Shown here: in pieces, positions 45,005-55,760 of the stretch
Layout of the letters: the number at the start of each line of letters is the position of its first letter
Position numbering within the stretch: the stretch's first letter is position 1
From: a bacterium
GTDB lineage: Bacteria; Bacillota; Bacilli; Lactobacillales; Streptococcaceae
DNA: 64,000 nt
Assembly (NCBI GenBank): GCA_905221085.1
Contig: CAJNBT010000001.1
Coordinates: 434,001 to 498,000 of the forward strand
Reading direction: 5' to 3'
The notes under the pieces: generated by a model
What the model saw: the letters and a program-made list of their open reading frames with translations, nothing else
Database searches by the model: none
Told to the model about the DNA's origin: nothing
Position numbers and translations under genes: made by a program

Positions 45005-46189
45005 ATGAAGCAATCTATCTCAAATCTCAAGTTAGCTGAGCGTGGGGCCATTATCAGTATTTCAACCTATTTGATCTTGTCTGCAGCAAAATTAGCAACT
45101 GGTCACCTCCTTCATTCATCCAGTTTGGTGGCCGATGGTTTCAACAACGTGTCGGACATCATTGGAAATGTTGCCCTCTTGATAGGGATTCGGATGGCGC
45201 GCCAACCTGCAGACCGTGACCACCGTTTTGGCCACTGGAAGATTGAGGATCTAGCTAGCTTAATTACTTCCATCATCATGTTCTATGTCGGTTTCGATGT
45301 TCTAAGAGATACCATTCAAAAGATTCTCAGTCATGAAGAAACGGTTATTGATCCTCTTGGTGCAACTCTAGGAATCATTTCTGCAGCGATTATGTTTGTA
45401 GTTTATCTCTACAATACTCGCCTCAGTAAGAAATCTAGCTCCAAGGCACTGAGGGCTGCCGCCAAGGACAATCTTTCTGACGCTCTTACCTCACTTGGTA
45501 CTACTATTGCCATCCTAGCTAGCAGTTTCAATTATCCCATTGTGGATAAACTGGTTGCCATTATCATCACTTTCTTTATCTTGAAGACTGCCTATGATAT
45601 CTTCATCGAGTCTTCCTTTAGTCTTTCAGATGGCTTTGACGACCGTCTGCTTGAGGACTATCAAAAGGCCATCATGGAAATTCCTAAAATCAGCAAGGTC
45701 AAATCGCAAAGAGGTCGCACCTACGGTAGCAATATCTACCTGGATATTACGTTGGAGATGAATCCTGACTTGTCTGTTTTTGAGAGTCATGAAATCGCGG
45801 ATCAAGTCGAGTCTATGCTGGAAGAACGTTTTGGAGTCTTTGATACCGATGTCCATATCGAACCGGCACCTATCCCAGAGGATGAAATTTTAGACAATGT
45901 CTATAAAAAATTGCTCATGCGTGAACAATTGATTGACCAAGGAAATCAACTGGAAGAACTCTTGGCTGACGATTTTGTCTATATTCGTCAAGATGGAGAG
46001 CAGATGGATAAAGAGGCCTATAAAGCCGAAAAAGAGTTGAATTCTGCTATCAAGGATATTCAAATCACTTCCATCAGTCAAAAGACCAAACTCATCTGCT
46101 ATGAGTTAGATGGTATCATCCACACCAGTATCTGGCGTCGCCACGAAACTTGGCAAAATATCTTCCATCAAGAAACCAAAAAAGAATAG
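45005..46189 (+). CDS. mntE: Manganese efflux protein MntE (cation diffusion facilitator)
   Basis: 394 aa CDF transporter with six membrane segments. Metal-site helices carry LVADGFNNVSDIIGN (about 42-56) and DNLSDALTSLG (about 154-164). NxxxD pairs at these positions, rather than HxxxD of zinc exporters, are typical of the Mn-selective branch. A cytoplasmic dimerisation domain follows (about 205-290), with a C-terminal extension of about 100 residues. Diverges from the riboswitch-controlled pump caxP. Confidence 0.92.
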   Translation: MKQSISNLKLAERGAIISISTYLILSAAKLATGHLLHSSSLVADGFNNVSDIIGNVALLIGIRMARQPADRDHRFGHWKIEDLASLITSIIMFYVGFDVLRDTIQKILSHEETVIDPLGATLGIISAAIMFVVYLYNTRLSKKSSSKALRAAAKDNLSDALTSLGTTIAILASSFNYPIVDKLVAIIITFFILKTAYDIFIESSFSLSDGFDDRLLEDYQKAIMEIPKISKVKSQRGRTYGSNIYLDITLEMNPDLSVFESHEIADQVESMLEERFGVFDTDVHIEPAPIPEDEILDNVYKKLLMREQLIDQGNQLEELLADDFVYIRQDGEQMDKEAYKAEKELNSAIKDIQITSISQKTKLICYELDGIIHTSIWRRHETWQNIFHQETKKE

Positions 46190-46190
46190 A

Positions 46191-46219
46191 GAAATCCTGT
46201 CCATGGGACGGGATTTTTC
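46191..46219. terminator. Bidirectional terminator between mntE and the ABC-F gene
   Basis: About 11 bp pair (AAATCCTGTCC/GGACGGGATTT, one G-U) around a three-base loop between convergent genes, with TTTC on the plus side and a short T-run on the minus side. Confidence 0.82.
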
Positions 46220-46226
46220 TATTCTT

Positions 46227-48098
46227 CTAGCTATCAAAGTCACTTAGATATTCATAGCGTTCGTATTTTTCAAGAAGTGATTCGTTTTTCTCATCCAGTT
46301 CTTTTTGAAGAGTAGCCAGTTTGCCAAAGTCAGAGCCGTTGGCCTGCATCTCCTCTTCAATAGCAGAGATACGGTTTTCTAAAAATTCAATATCACCTTC
46401 AATGCTTGCCCACTCCTGCTTTTCTTGGTAGGTCATGCGTTTCTTGTCTTCACGGACCTTGACCACTTTCTCCTTTTCAGCCTTTTGCACTTGATTAGCC
46501 ATATCTGTTTCAAAGGCTTTTTCATCAAGATAGTCGGTGTAATGACCAAAGAAAGGACGAATTTTACCATCCTCAAAAGCGAGAATCTTGGTCGCTACCT
46601 TATCCAAGAAATAGCGGTCGTGACTAACAGTCAAAACTGGACCAGCAAAGCCTTGCAAGAAATTCTCCAAAACTGTCAAGGTCGCAATATCTAAGTCATT
46701 TGTCGGTTCGTCCAAGAGAAGAACATTTGGTTTTTCCAAGAGCAGTTTGAGGAGATAAAGACGTTTTTTCTCTCCCCCAGACAATTTCTCAATCAAGGTT
46801 CCATGCGTCGAACGTGGGAAAAGGAACTGCTCCAGCAATTCTGCAATGGAAGTCGTAGAACCACCGCTGGTCTTGACCTCCTCTGCCACTTCCTGCAAGT
46901 AATTGATCACTCGCTTGCTTTCATCTAAGCCCTCAATTTGCTGAGAGAAATAGGCAATGCGAACCGTTTCCCCAATGATAACTTGTCCATCAGTTGGTTC
47001 AAGACTTCCTGCAATCAAGTTGAGTAAGGTTGATTTTCCAACACCGTTGTCCCCAACGATTCCGATACGGTCTTTGGCTTGAACTAAGAGATTAAAATCT
47101 TGCAAAATAGGCTTGTTTTCATAGGCAAAGGAAACATCCTGAAACTCGATGACTTTTTTACCGATCCGACTGGTTTCAAAGTTCATGGTCAAGTCTGTCT
47201 CAGCAATGCCACCTGAAACTTCCTTTTTCAGATCATGGAAACGATTGATACGAGCCTGCTGCTTGGTAGCACGCGCCTGCGGTTGTCTACGCATCCAGGC
47301 CAATTCTTGCTTATAAAGTTGTTCCTTTTTGTGGAGTAGGGCTGCGTCACGCTCATCCTGTTCCGCCTTAAGGCGAACATAGTCCTGATAATTGCCCTGA
47401 TATTCTGTCAAACCTGCTCGATCCAACTCGAAAATCCGTGTTGACAAAGCGTCTAAGAAATAACGATCGTGGGTGATAAAAAGGACGGTTTTCTTGGAAT
47501 TTTTCAAAAAGAGGGTCAGCCACTCAATAGTCGCAATGTCCAGATGGTTGGTCGGCTCGTCTAGAAGCAAGAGGTCGTGGTTGCCAAGTAAAACTTGCGC
47601 CAACTGAACCCGTCTTCTTAGACCACCTGACAATTCTCCAACTGGAATAGATAAATCCTGAATACCTAGCTTGCTAAGAACCGTCTTGACCTGACTCTCA
47701 ATTTCCCAAGCTTGGAGAGAGTCCATTTCTGCCATGACACGTTCCAAACGCGCCTGCTTGTTCTCACTATAGTTGAGCATGAGGAGTTCATACTCACGAA
47801 TGAGTTGGATTTCCTTGAGGTCGCTGGATAGGACTGTATCCAAGACCGTCTTGTTATCATCAAAATCAGGATCCTGAGTCAAATAACCAATCTGGTAATC
47901 ATTTTTAGCTGAAAAAGGACTGACATCCCCATCAAAGCCAGAAACACCAGAAAGGACATCCAAAAGGGTAGTCTTGCCCGTTCCATTGACACCAATCAAA
48001 CCGATTCTGTCTAGGTCATGGATGATAAAGGAAATATCCTTAAAAACAGTCTTGTCACCGACGGATTTAGTTAGTTTTTCAACGATAAAATCACTCAT
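46227..48098 (-). CDS. ABC-F ATPase (Uup-like)
   Basis: 623 aa with two ABC domains and no membrane region. Walker A motifs are [11 protein letters not shown] (about 35-45) and [11 protein letters not shown]; signature motifs are [13 protein letters not shown] and [13 protein letters not shown]; both have [18 protein letters not shown]-terminal coiled coil (about 530-620) is the Uup mark. ABC-F proteins act on the ribosome E site; Uup has been tied to ribosome assembly and replication accuracy. Its ATG overlaps the cca stop. Confidence 0.9.
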   Translation of the reverse strand: MSDFIVEKLTKSVGDKTVFKDISFIIHDLDRIGLIGVNGTGKTTLLDVLSGVSGFDGDVSPFSAKNDYQIGYLTQDPDFDDNKTVLDTVLSSDLKEIQLIREYELLMLNYSENKQARLERVMAEMDSLQAWEIESQVKTVLSKLGIQDLSIPVGELSGGLRRRVQLAQVLLGNHDLLLLDEPTNHLDIATIEWLTLFLKNSKKTVLFITHDRYFLDALSTRIFELDRAGLTEYQGNYQDYVRLKAEQDERDAALLHKKEQLYKQELAWMRRQPQARATKQQARINRFHDLKKEVSGGIAETDLTMNFETSRIGKKVIEFQDVSFAYENKPILQDFNLLVQAKDRIGIVGDNGVGKSTLLNLIAGSLEPTDGQVIIGETVRIAYFSQQIEGLDESKRVINYLQEVAEEVKTSGGSTTSIAELLEQFLFPRSTHGTLIEKLSGGEKKRLYLLKLLLEKPNVLLLDEPTNDLDIATLTVLENFLQGFAGPVLTVSHDRYFLDKVATKILAFEDGKIRPFFGHYTDYLDEKAFETDMANQVQKAEKEKVVKVREDKKRMTYQEKQEWASIEGDIEFLENRISAIEEEMQANGSDFGKLATLQKELDEKNESLLEKYERYEYLSDFDS

Positions 48099-49294
48099 TT
48101 TTTCTCCCTCAGATAAGCATGGATGGCTTGACGGTCATTTTCCAATTCTCCATCGACAATGGCATACTCAATCTCTGTTAAAATCTCTCCCAAATCTGGC
48201 CCAGGTTGATAACCATATTCCTTAATCAAAATACCACCGTTGATTTGGATTTCTTTCTTATCATGAATGGTCAGACTCTGGTAGGTTTCTGTGATGACTT
48301 GTGGGTTGACTGGTTTTCCCTGAGCCTGACGAAGATTTTCAGCTTGTAAAAGCAAAGCCAAGTCAAAGCGATAACAATCGCGCTTGCTCAATTCTCCCTT
48401 TTCACGCAAGACCAAAATAGTCAGTAAATCCTGTACCTGCTTGGCAAACTGACGTGAGGTCTTCCAAGCCTTCAAAAAGGGCTGCGCATTTTCAATCTCC
48501 AAAGCCCACAGTAGAGCCGCCCAGGCTTGCTCTGAAGATTCAAAGGTGAAATTAGCCTCCAAATCAAACAGTCTGTTGAGCTTGTCTTGGCTAGATGCCA
48601 TATCAGGGAGATAGTCATAAGCTTGACTCTCAATCATGGAAGCCAAGCCCCTTCTCCAAAATGGAGCCAACAAGAGTTTATCAAACTCAACAAAAGTACG
48701 TTCTACAGAAATTTTCTCCAAAAGTGGCGTCAAGGTCTTCATAGCTTTAAAGGTTTCTGGCTCAAGTTCGAAGCCAAGACTGGCCTGAAAACGGAAGCCA
48801 CGCATAATACGCAAAGCATCTTCGTTGAAACGCTCACTAGCCACTCCAACTGCTCGCAAAACTTGCTTTTCCAAATCTTCTAAACCATGGAACAAGTCAA
48901 TGATTTCCCCTGTCTCGTCCAAGGCAAAGGCGTTGACTGTGAAATCACGGCGTTTGAGGTCTTCTTCTAGCGAACGAACAAAGGAAACCGCACTGGGTCT
49001 GCGATAGTCCACATAGACATCTTCTGTCCGAAAGGTGGTTACCTCATACTCCTCATCCCCATCTAAAACCAAGACGGTTCCATGCTCGATTCCGATATCG
49101 GCTGTTCGCGGAAAAATCTGCTTGGTTTCTTCTGGATAAGAAGACGTCGCAATATCCACATCATGGATAGGGCGATGGAGAAGGGCATCTCGAACAGAAC
49201 CCCCAACAAAATAGGCCTCAAAACCTGCTCCTTTAATTTTTTCTAATACTGGTAAAGCCTTCTGAAATTCAGAAGGCATTTGCGTTAATCTCAT
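48095..49294 (-). CDS. cca: CCA-adding tRNA nucleotidyltransferase
   Basis: 399 aa class II nucleotidyltransferase that builds or repairs the 3' CCA of tRNA. The head domain has [20 protein letters not shown] (about 29-48), [12 protein letters not shown] and the [16 protein letters not shown] neck motif. It overlaps dapB upstream and the ABC-F gene downstream by ATGA-type junctions. Confidence 0.95.
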   Translation of the reverse strand: MRLTQMPSEFQKALPVLEKIKGAGFEAYFVGGSVRDALLHRPIHDVDIATSSYPEETKQIFPRTADIGIEHGTVLVLDGDEEYEVTTFRTEDVYVDYRRPSAVSFVRSLEEDLKRRDFTVNAFALDETGEIIDLFHGLEDLEKQVLRAVGVASERFNEDALRIMRGFRFQASLGFELEPETFKAMKTLTPLLEKISVERTFVEFDKLLLAPFWRRGLASMIESQAYDYLPDMASSQDKLNRLFDLEANFTFESSEQAWAALLWALEIENAQPFLKAWKTSRQFAKQVQDLLTILVLREKGELSKRDCYRFDLALLLQAENLRQAQGKPVNPQVITETYQSLTIHDKKEIQINGGILIKEYGYQPGPDLGEILTEIEYAIVDGELENDRQAIHAYLREKK

Positions 49295-50058
49295 AATAAG
49301 TGTTCTAATCCATAGACAAGCTCATGACGCTTGACAACTTCTTTAATTCCCAAATTCACCCCTGTCATGAAGGAGCTGCGATCATAGGAGTCATGACGGA
49401 GTGTCAATCCTTCTCCCTGATTGCCAAAGATGACTTCCTGATGGGCTACCAAGCCTGGTAAACGAACTGAGTGAATCCGCATGCCATCAAAGGCAGCACC
49501 ACGAGCACCAGCAATCAACTCTTCCTCATCAGGCGCACCTTGCTGAATAGACTCTCGAACTTCTGCCATTAACTCAGCTGTTTTAATAGCTGTTCCACTC
49601 GGGGCATCCTTTTTCTTGTCATGATGGAGCTCGATAATCTCCACATTTGGGAAATATTTGGCAGCCTGCGTCGCAAATTGCATAAGCAAGACAGCACCCA
49701 GGGCAAAGTTAGGGGCAATCAAACCACCCAAATCTTGGGCACGTGAAAAATCTTTTAGCTCTGCAATTTCTTCACTAGTAAAGCCAGTCGTTCCAACTAC
49801 TGGAGCAAAGCCATTTTCAAGAGCAAAGCGTGTATTTTCATAGGCAACAGTTGGAATAGTAAAATCTACCCAGACATCCGCTTCAAAGCCTGCTAAATCA
49901 GCCTTATCCTTGAAAACAGGAATTCCTTGCCATTCTGATTCAGACTCAAAAGGATCCAAAACTGCTACCAAGTCTAAGTCTGGATCAGCCAAGACCATCT
50001 GACAAGCAGCCTGGCCCATCTTTCCCTTAAAACCAGCAATAATTACTCGAATACTCAT
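49291..50058 (-). CDS. dapB: 4-hydroxy-tetrahydrodipicolinate reductase
   Basis: 255 aa. It reduces the dihydrodipicolinate precursor on the lysine pathway, feeding L-lysine for the stem peptide. The NAD(P) site is [16 protein letters not shown] (about 7-22), the catalytic stretch [20 protein letters not shown], and TTGFTSEEI is also conserved. First gene of dapB, cca, ABC-F, all overlapping. Confidence 0.96.
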   Translation of the reverse strand: MSIRVIIAGFKGKMGQAACQMVLADPDLDLVAVLDPFESESEWQGIPVFKDKADLAGFEADVWVDFTIPTVAYENTRFALENGFAPVVGTTGFTSEEIAELKDFSRAQDLGGLIAPNFALGAVLLMQFATQAAKYFPNVEIIELHHDKKKDAPSGTAIKTAELMAEVRESIQQGAPDEEELIAGARGAAFDGMRIHSVRLPGLVAHQEVIFGNQGEGLTLRHDSYDRSSFMTGVNLGIKEVVKRHELVYGLEHLL

Positions 50059-50071
50059 CTCTACTCCTGTC

Positions 50072-50320
50072 TAAGATACAAAGCCTGTAGGAACACAAAG
50101 TGAAAATAGGAGTTCTAATCAAGGAGTGTCTAGCCCTTGGAAAAACTATCTTTTTCACACAGGATTCCAGGCATGTTCAATTATCAAGATACAAAGGACC
50201 ATAGCTACCCTTGAAAAACAGGGAATGGCGCTGGCTTTCCACGAAAGGTAAGACAGGCATCTTTTTTCAAGAGGCAGATAGTCCGTGTTCAATTCCTAAG
50301 ATACAAGGCATCTTAACTAG
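50072..50320. repeat. Degenerate repeats in the degV-dapB gap
   Basis: The 276-nt gap 50059-50334 has no gene I can support. On the minus strand CTTTGTATCTTNNNAATTGAACA appears twice (about 50315-50294 and 50195-50174), each followed 25-30 nt later by TTGAAAAAAGAT or GTGAAAAAGAT. A third partial copy, CTTTGTATCTTAGACAGGAG, leads into the dapB ribosome site. The two full copies are about 115 nt apart. Confidence 0.5.
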
Positions 50321-50334
50321 CCTAGAAGCGCCAA

Positions 50335-51183
50335 CTAAATCACTGGAATATAACCCAGAGCAATGCTTCCTGATCCTAGGTGTGTCCCAATGACACTACC
50401 AAATGTAGCTAGTGAAATATCCGTACCCACTCCAGATTCAAGCAAGTGCTGACGCAATTCCTCAGCCTTTTCAGGAGCATTTCCGTGAATGACAATGACA
50501 CGGTATTGGCCTGAAGCTGTGGTTTCCTTAATGATTTCAATCAAGCGCTTGGTTGCTTTCTTTTCAGTACGAACTTTTTCGTAAACCTCAATCACACCTT
50601 GGTCGTTGAAATAAAGGATTGGCTTAATGCTAAGCAAATTGCCCAAAATGGCAGCCCCATTTGAAAGGCGCCCACCTTTGACCAAATGGTCTAAATCATC
50701 TACCATGATAAAAGCTGACGTACGGCTGATTTGAATGGCTAGCTTATCCTGAATGCTGGCAAAATCATCGCCCTGGTCACGCCAATTAAAGACGCTTTCA
50801 ACCATGATACCCAGAGGAGCACTTGTAATCAAAGTGTCTGGAAAAGCAATGGTTAAGCCATCATAGTCATCTATCATATACTGAATATTTTGGTAAAAAC
50901 CTGAAATTCCAGAAGATAGGAAAAGCCCCAAAGCATGTGTATAACCTTGTTCTTTGAGCGAAGTTAAGATTTCATCTAACTTGGCAATACTTGGTTGACT
51001 AGTCTTAGGCAATTCAGAAGCCTGAGCCATTTTTTGGTAAAATTCCTCAGCAGTCAGATTGATGCCTTCGACATACTCCTCACCATCAATATTGACAGGA
51101 ATATCCAAGACAAATAAATCTTCTCTCTGTAAGGTCTCTGCACTGAGATAGGCAGAGGAATCTGTGATAACAGCTAGTTTCAT
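50335..51183 (-). CDS. DegV family fatty-acid-binding protein
   Basis: 282 aa, single DegV domain. [20 protein letters not shown] at the start and LPKTSQPS and [12 protein letters not shown] are family signatures; [11 protein letters not shown] at the end is the lipid-headgroup motif. DegV/FakB-like proteins bind fatty acids for the FakA kinase; which lipid this one carries cannot be told. It begins two bases after the DUF1149 gene. Confidence 0.92.
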   Translation of the reverse strand: MKLAVITDSSAYLSAETLQREDLFVLDIPVNIDGEEYVEGINLTAEEFYQKMAQASELPKTSQPSIAKLDEILTSLKEQGYTHALGLFLSSGISGFYQNIQYMIDDYDGLTIAFPDTLITSAPLGIMVESVFNWRDQGDDFASIQDKLAIQISRTSAFIMVDDLDHLVKGGRLSNGAAILGNLLSIKPILYFNDQGVIEVYEKVRTEKKATKRLIEIIKETTASGQYRVIVIHGNAPEKAEELRQHLLESGVGTDISLATFGSVIGTHLGSGSIALGYIPVI

Positions 51184-51184
51184 A

Positions 51185-51559
51185 TTAGAACTCCAAATTG
51201 ATTCCTGGTAAGTCTAATGCAATTTCAGTTACTTCGTAAGTCAAACGGTTAAGCATATTCAAACATGGACGAGCCAACGTTTCCACTTCTTCTTGGCTCA
51301 ATTCACTTGGTTCATTGACAATACGACCATCGATATGGTTTACCTGTGAGATTGTTCCACTAATGACAAACTTATCAAATACAATCATAAAGGTCAAGAT
51401 GACAATCAAGGAAGTCACTTGATTTTCTTGGTCATGTTGGAGCAATTGGAAATTCACATCCACCTTGGTTTCAGGAGCTCCATTTTCATTTTCCCACTCA
51501 AAATTACGCGCATCAAAATGATACTGACTGACAAATTCTTGTTCACGTTTAAGATTCAT
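51185..51559 (-). CDS. DUF1149 protein (SecB-like fold), unknown function
   Basis: 124 aa, soluble. It reads [20 protein letters not shown] and then [20 protein letters not shown]. This resembles DUF1149, a streptococcal/lactococcal family that I believe shares the SecB-type fold. Cotranscribed with degV. An extended -10 (TGGTACAAT, hexamer 51596-51591) lies upstream. Confidence 0.8.
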   Translation of the reverse strand: MNLKREQEFVSQYHFDARNFEWENENGAPETKVDVNFQLLQHDQENQVTSLIVILTFMIVFDKFVISGTISQVNHIDGRIVNEPSELSQEEVETLARPCLNMLNRLTYEVTEIALDLPGINLEF

Positions 51560-51590
51560 GTCTTTCTCCCTCGGCTACAATATTATAAGC

Positions 51591-51599
51591 TATTGTACC
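51591..51599 (-). promoter_or_regulatory. Promoter of the DUF1149-degV pair
   Basis: Extended -10 TGGTACAAT on the minus strand, 31 nt before the ATG at 51559. Confidence 0.55.
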
Positions 51600-51632
51600 A
51601 TAATTTTTTATTTTCATCTAGTTTTCTAGGAT

Positions 51633-52985
51633 TTAGTTAATCCCGATTTCAGCTCGAACTACATCTGCGATAGTATCAACATAGTAGTCCACTTCTTCTG
51701 TTGTAGGCGCTTCTGCCATAACACGCAAAAGAGGCTCTGTTCCACTTGGGCGAACAAGAATACGGCCATTCCCCGCCATTTCAGCTTCCATCTTCTCGAT
51801 GATAACCTTGATAGCTGGCACTTCCATAGCCTTTTCCTTCATGGCATTTTCCACTCGGATATTAACTAATTTTTGTGGGTAAATGGTTACTTCTGCTGCC
51901 AACTCTGACAAGCTCTTACCAGTTTCCTTCATGATTTTAGTCAATTGAACAGCAGATAATTGGCCATCACCTGTTGTATTGTAGTCCATCAAGATGACGT
52001 GGCCAGACTGTTCACCACCAAGGTTGTAGCCTGATTTTCTCATTTCTTCAACAACGTAGCGGTCGCCAACTGCAGTGACTGCCTTGTTAATGCCTTCACG
52101 GTCCAAGGCCTTGTGGAAACCAAGGTTAGACATAACAGTTGTCACAATTGTATTTTGGGCCAATTGTCCTTTTTCAGAAAGGTATTTTCCGATGATGTAC
52201 ATAATCTTGTCACCATCAACGATGTCGCCATTCTCATCAACCGCAATCAAACGGTCACTGTCTCCGTCAAAGGCCAAACCGATAGCTGCACTGCTTTCTT
52301 TGACCACTTCTTGAAGGGCTTCTGGGTGTGTAGAACCAACATTGAGGTTAATGTTAAGACCATCTGGTGTTTCCCCGATAACCGTCAATTGGGCACCAAG
52401 GTCTGCAAAGATTTGACGGGCACTTGTAGACGCTGCACCATTGGCTGTATCTAAGGCAACCTTCATTCCTTCAAGGGGAGTTCCAGTTGAAACCAGATAG
52501 CTTTCATACTTACGCAAACCTTCTGGATAATCTACCAAAGTTCCCAAACCTTCTGCACTTGGACGAGGAAGAGTATCTTCCGCAGCATCTAGCAAGGCTT
52601 CAATTTCCGCTTCTTTTTCGTCATCTAGTTTGAATCCATCACCACCAAAGAACTTGATTCCATTATCAAGGGCTGGATTATGACTAGCAGAAATCATGAC
52701 ACCTGCACTTGCTCCTTCAGTTTTGACCAAGTAAGCTACTGCTGGTGTTGCCAGAACGCCTAGTTTGTATACGTGAATCCCAACTGAAAGAAGACCAGCT
52801 ACCAAGGCAGATTCTAGCATTTCTCCTGAAATACGTGTATCACGTCCTACAAAGACTTTCGGCGCTTCCGTTTCATGTTGACTAAGAACATAGCCTCCAA
52901 AACGTCCTAATTTAAAAGCCAATTCTGGCGTTAGTTCTACGTTAGCTTCTCCACGGACTCCATCAGTCCCAAAATATTTACCCAT
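51633..52985 (-). CDS. glmM: Phosphoglucosamine mutase
   Basis: 450 aa. It converts glucosamine-6-phosphate to glucosamine-1-phosphate for UDP-GlcNAc. The active-site phosphoserine lies in [20 protein letters not shown] (about 95-114), the metal loop DGDSDRL (about 240-246), the sugar loop GGEQSGH and the phosphate loop [11 protein letters not shown]. Third gene of cdaA-cdaR-glmM, a linkage kept across Firmicutes in which GlmM can restrain CdaA. Confidence 0.97.
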   Translation of the reverse strand: MGKYFGTDGVRGEANVELTPELAFKLGRFGGYVLSQHETEAPKVFVGRDTRISGEMLESALVAGLLSVGIHVYKLGVLATPAVAYLVKTEGASAGVMISASHNPALDNGIKFFGGDGFKLDDEKEAEIEALLDAAEDTLPRPSAEGLGTLVDYPEGLRKYESYLVSTGTPLEGMKVALDTANGAASTSARQIFADLGAQLTVIGETPDGLNINLNVGSTHPEALQEVVKESSAAIGLAFDGDSDRLIAVDENGDIVDGDKIMYIIGKYLSEKGQLAQNTIVTTVMSNLGFHKALDREGINKAVTAVGDRYVVEEMRKSGYNLGGEQSGHVILMDYNTTGDGQLSAVQLTKIMKETGKSLSELAAEVTIYPQKLVNIRVENAMKEKAMEVPAIKVIIEKMEAEMAGNGRILVRPSGTEPLLRVMAEAPTTEEVDYYVDTIADVVRAEIGIN

Positions 52986-53009
52986 TTTTATAAAATCCTT
53001 TTTCTATTT

Positions 53010-53774
53010 TTAATTCGTTTTTGAACTAGTTGCTTTCGTTGACGAAGACGTCTCCGACGAACTGCTTGTGCTTGAACTTGGTGATACTGGTTTTGTAGTC
53101 ACCTTCATTGTTGTATCAAACGGAGTGATTACTACTGGTAAGACAACCCCGTTGCGGTCGATTGCCTGCAAAGGTACTGAACCACTATAATTACCTGTTA
53201 TGCGTTCGCTGGTTGGTAAAAGCGCAATAACTTTGTCAATCTTAGCTAATGTTTCCTGGTCAGTTGTGACCGAAACTCGTTCATTTGACACGGTGACACT
53301 ATCAAGTTGTAGCTTGGGATCAATCTGGCTTTGGTCAACTTGTGGCACAACAATCATCCCATCTCGCTTAACCTTCTTCCCAACTTTCACTGTGATCTTT
53401 TGAGGCGTTGCCACAGCAGTCAATCCACTTGGGAGATTTTCAATGTTCAAGGGAACTTCAATCGTTCCAACACTAGCATCTGTCAAATCCGCTGTAACCT
53501 TAAACTTACGAGTACTTTCCTGCATTTCACTGGCCAAGGTCACACGATTGGCACCTGTCAGCACAACGGAAACCTCTGATGCAAATCCGCTAATAAAATA
53601 CTGGTCATCATCATAGTGAATATCGATGGGAACATTTGCTATCGTATTAGTGTAGGTTTCTGATTTGACCTGCCTTGTGGTATTACTATTTTGAAAGTTG
53701 GTCGACGTTGCATAAATGAATAAGACACAAGCAAAAAAGAGAGATGAAATGATATATAGACTATTTTTTCTCAT
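53010..53774 (-). CDS. cdaR: CdaR/YbbR-domain regulator of CdaA
   Basis: 254 aa. One N-terminal membrane segment (about 5-22), then two YbbR-type beta domains outside (NVPIDIHYDDDQYFISGFAS; GLTAVATPQKITVKV), and a Ser/Thr-rich C-terminal tail (SSSTSSSSETSSSTK). It modulates the diadenylate cyclase encoded just upstream, which it overlaps by 14 nt. Confidence 0.92.
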   Translation of the reverse strand: MRKNSLYIISSLFFACVLFIYATSTNFQNSNTTRQVKSETYTNTIANVPIDIHYDDDQYFISGFASEVSVVLTGANRVTLASEMQESTRKFKVTADLTDASVGTIEVPLNIENLPSGLTAVATPQKITVKVGKKVKRDGMIVVPQVDQSQIDPKLQLDSVTVSNERVSVTTDQETLAKIDKVIALLPTSERITGNYSGSVPLQAIDRNGVVLPVVITPFDTTMKVTTKPVSPSSSTSSSSETSSSTKATSSKTN

Positions 53775-54618
53775 ATTTCCAACCTCCTAGTAAACGGTCC
53801 CTGAAACTGACTTTTTCCTCAACGGCTGGCAAAAGAATTGTTCGTAGCTCTACTTCAAATTCTTCAATCGTCAAATCATGCTTGAAGACCCCGTTGTAGG
53901 TAATAGAAATACCACCTGTTTCCTCTGAGACAATGAAGGTCAAGGCATCAGACACTTCTGATAAACCAATAGCCGCCCGATGTCTGGTTCCAAATTCCTT
54001 GGAAATCCCTGTACTTTCTGTCAAGGGCAAATAGGCAGAAGTCACCGCAATCCGATTTTCTCTGATAATCACAGCACCATCATGTAGAGGAGTGTTGGGA
54101 ATAAAAATATTGATGAGGAGTTCTGCCGAAATTTTGGCATCCAAGGGAATTCCTGTCGCGATATATTCTTGTAAGGTCCGAACTCGTTGAATGGCAACCA
54201 GAGCACCTATCTTACGAGGACTCATGTATTCAACTGACTTGACAAAGGCACGAATCATTTGCTCTTCTGCACTTATTTGAGTAGTAGAAAAGAAATCTGT
54301 CGCCCTTCCCAAACGTTCCAAACCAGTTCGAATTTCTGGGGAGAAGATAACAACCACAGCAATGACTCCATAAGTGATAATCTGATTAATCAACCAAGAA
54401 ATCGTGGTTAAACCAAGGATATTGGCAACAACCTGGGCTAATACAAAGATCAAGACCCCCCGAACCAAAATCATAATCTTGGTACCAGCTATCGCTTTTG
54501 TAAAACGATACAAAACATAGGTCACAATCAAAATATCAAACAGATTGATGGCAATACTCCAAGGACTAGAAAACAAGCTAGTCCAATATTGCAGGTTGGA
54601 TAATTGTTGAAAGTTCAT
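53761..54618 (-). CDS. cdaA: Diadenylate cyclase CdaA (c-di-AMP synthase)
   Basis: 285 aa. Three membrane segments (about 15-95) precede the DAC domain. The catalytic motifs are LHDGAVII and GTRHRAAIG (DGA and RHR). It makes c-di-AMP, which controls potassium uptake and osmotic balance. I start at ATG 54618 with GAGGAG upstream. The earlier in-frame ATG at 54675 lies upstream of the -10 (TATAAT 54660-54655), so it is not on the message. Confidence 0.95.
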   Translation of the reverse strand: MNFQQLSNLQYWTSLFSSPWSIAINLFDILIVTYVLYRFTKAIAGTKIMILVRGVLIFVLAQVVANILGLTTISWLINQIITYGVIAVVVIFSPEIRTGLERLGRATDFFSTTQISAEEQMIRAFVKSVEYMSPRKIGALVAIQRVRTLQEYIATGIPLDAKISAELLINIFIPNTPLHDGAVIIRENRIAVTSAYLPLTESTGISKEFGTRHRAAIGLSEVSDALTFIVSEETGGISITYNGVFKHDLTIEEFEVELRTILLPAVEEKVSFRDRLLGGWKYEKK

Positions 54619-54654
54619 CTGCTGTCTCCTCTCTGTCCAAACACGTTCCTTTCT

Positions 54655-54663
54655 ATTATACCA
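54655..54663 (-). promoter_or_regulatory. Extended -10 promoter of cdaA-cdaR-glmM
   Basis: TGGTATAAT on the minus strand, about 36 nt before the chosen ATG. It rules out the longer CdaA frame. Confidence 0.65.
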
Positions 54664-54717
54664 TTTTTCTGACATTTTTTTCCCTATCCTACTTCATTTT
54701 AAATTAAGGAAAAAATA

Positions 54718-54726
54718 TGATAAAAT
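54718..54726 (+). promoter_or_regulatory. Extended -10 promoter of the ferredoxin reductase gene
   Basis: TGATAAAAT on the plus strand, 30 nt before the ATG at 54757, with AAAGGAG in the leader. Confidence 0.55.
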
Positions 54727-54756
54727 AAACTGACTAGAAAAAACAAAGGAGAAACC

Positions 54757-55725
54757 ATGTCTCAACTCTATGATATTACCATTGTAGGTGGTGGTCCCGT
54801 CGGGCTTTTTGCAGCCTTCTATGCCCACCTACGCCAAGCCAAGGTCCAAATCATCGACTCTCTTCCACAACTAGGTGGACAACCTGCTATTCTCTACCCT
54901 GAAAAGGAAATCCTAGACGTACCAGGTTTCCCAAACCTAACTGGAGAAGAGTTGACTAATCGCTTGATTGAACAGCTAAACAGCTTTGATACCCCAATTC
55001 ATCTCAATGAAACAGTTCTTGAGATTGAAGAACAAGAAGAGGGATTTAAAATTACAACCTCTAAAGAAAGTCACCTGTCTAAAACAGTTATCATCGCTAT
55101 GGGTGGCGGTGCCTTTAAACCACGTCCTCTGGAACTAGAAGGCGTTGAGGGCTATGAAAATATCCACTACCACGTTTCCAACATTCAGCAATACGCTGGC
55201 AAGAAAGTGACGATTCTTGGTGGGGGGGACTCAGCTGTGGATTGGGCTTTGGCTTTTGAAAAAATCGCGCCAACTACCCTTGTTCACCGCAGAGATAATT
55301 TCCGTGCCTTGGAACACAGTGTCCAAGCTTTGCAAGAATCATCTGTGACCATCAAGACACCATTCGTCCCTAGCCAACTACTTGGAGATGGAAAAACACT
55401 TGACAAGTTAGAAATAGCAAAAGTAAAATCTGATGAAACAGAAACGATTGACTTAGACCACCTCTTTGTCAACTATGGTTTCAAATCTTATGTTGGTAAC
55501 CTTAAAAACTGGGGTCTAGACCTCAACCGTCACAAGATTATTGTCAACAGCAAACAGGAATCTAGCCAAGCAGGTATCTATGCTATCGGTGACTGTTGCT
55601 ACTATGACGGAAAAATTGACTTGATTGCGACAGGCCTCGGAGAAGCACCAACCGCTGTTAACAACGCCATCAATTACATCTATCCTGAGCAAAAAGTGCA
55701 ACCAAAACACTCTACTAGTTTATAA
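54757..55725 (+). CDS. Ferredoxin--NADP reductase, thioredoxin reductase-like (FNR type 2)
   Basis: 322 aa flavoprotein. The FAD loop is TIVGGGPVGLFAAFYA (about 8-23), the NADPH loop TILGGGDSAVDWALAF (about 150-165) and the C-terminal IGDCCYYDGKIDLIATGLGE contacts FAD. There is no CxxC thioredoxin-reductase active site, which separates it from TrxB. It likely reduces ferredoxin or flavodoxin. It is one of four plus-strand genes, with the whiA operon converging on it. Confidence 0.92.
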   Translation: MSQLYDITIVGGGPVGLFAAFYAHLRQAKVQIIDSLPQLGGQPAILYPEKEILDVPGFPNLTGEELTNRLIEQLNSFDTPIHLNETVLEIEEQEEGFKITTSKESHLSKTVIIAMGGGAFKPRPLELEGVEGYENIHYHVSNIQQYAGKKVTILGGGDSAVDWALAFEKIAPTTLVHRRDNFRALEHSVQALQESSVTIKTPFVPSQLLGDGKTLDKLEIAKVKSDETETIDLDHLFVNYGFKSYVGNLKNWGLDLNRHKIIVNSKQESSQAGIYAIGDCCYYDGKIDLIATGLGEAPTAVNNAINYIYPEQKVQPKHSTSL

Positions 55726-55727
55726 AA

Positions 55728-55760
55728 AAGAACCACGAGTCACATAGGATTCGTGGTTTT
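55728..55760. terminator. Bidirectional terminator between ferredoxin reductase gene and whiA
   Basis: An 8-bp stem AACCACGA/TCGTGGTT extended by two or three further pairs, with A5 before and T4 after. It overlaps the whiA stop. Confidence 0.85.

Noticed and set aside
50072..50320. CRISPR-like spacing of short repeats between degV and dapB
   Set aside because: Only two full copies and one partial copy, unequal spacing, no palindromic repeat and no cas genes.
52113..52454. 113-codon plus-strand frame inside glmM
   Set aside because: Antisense shadow of glmM with typical mirror composition.
54619..54675. 19-codon extension of CdaA
   Set aside because: The first ATG lies upstream of the extended -10 TGGTATAAT, so it is not transcribed from that promoter; ATG 54618 has a clear ribosome site.
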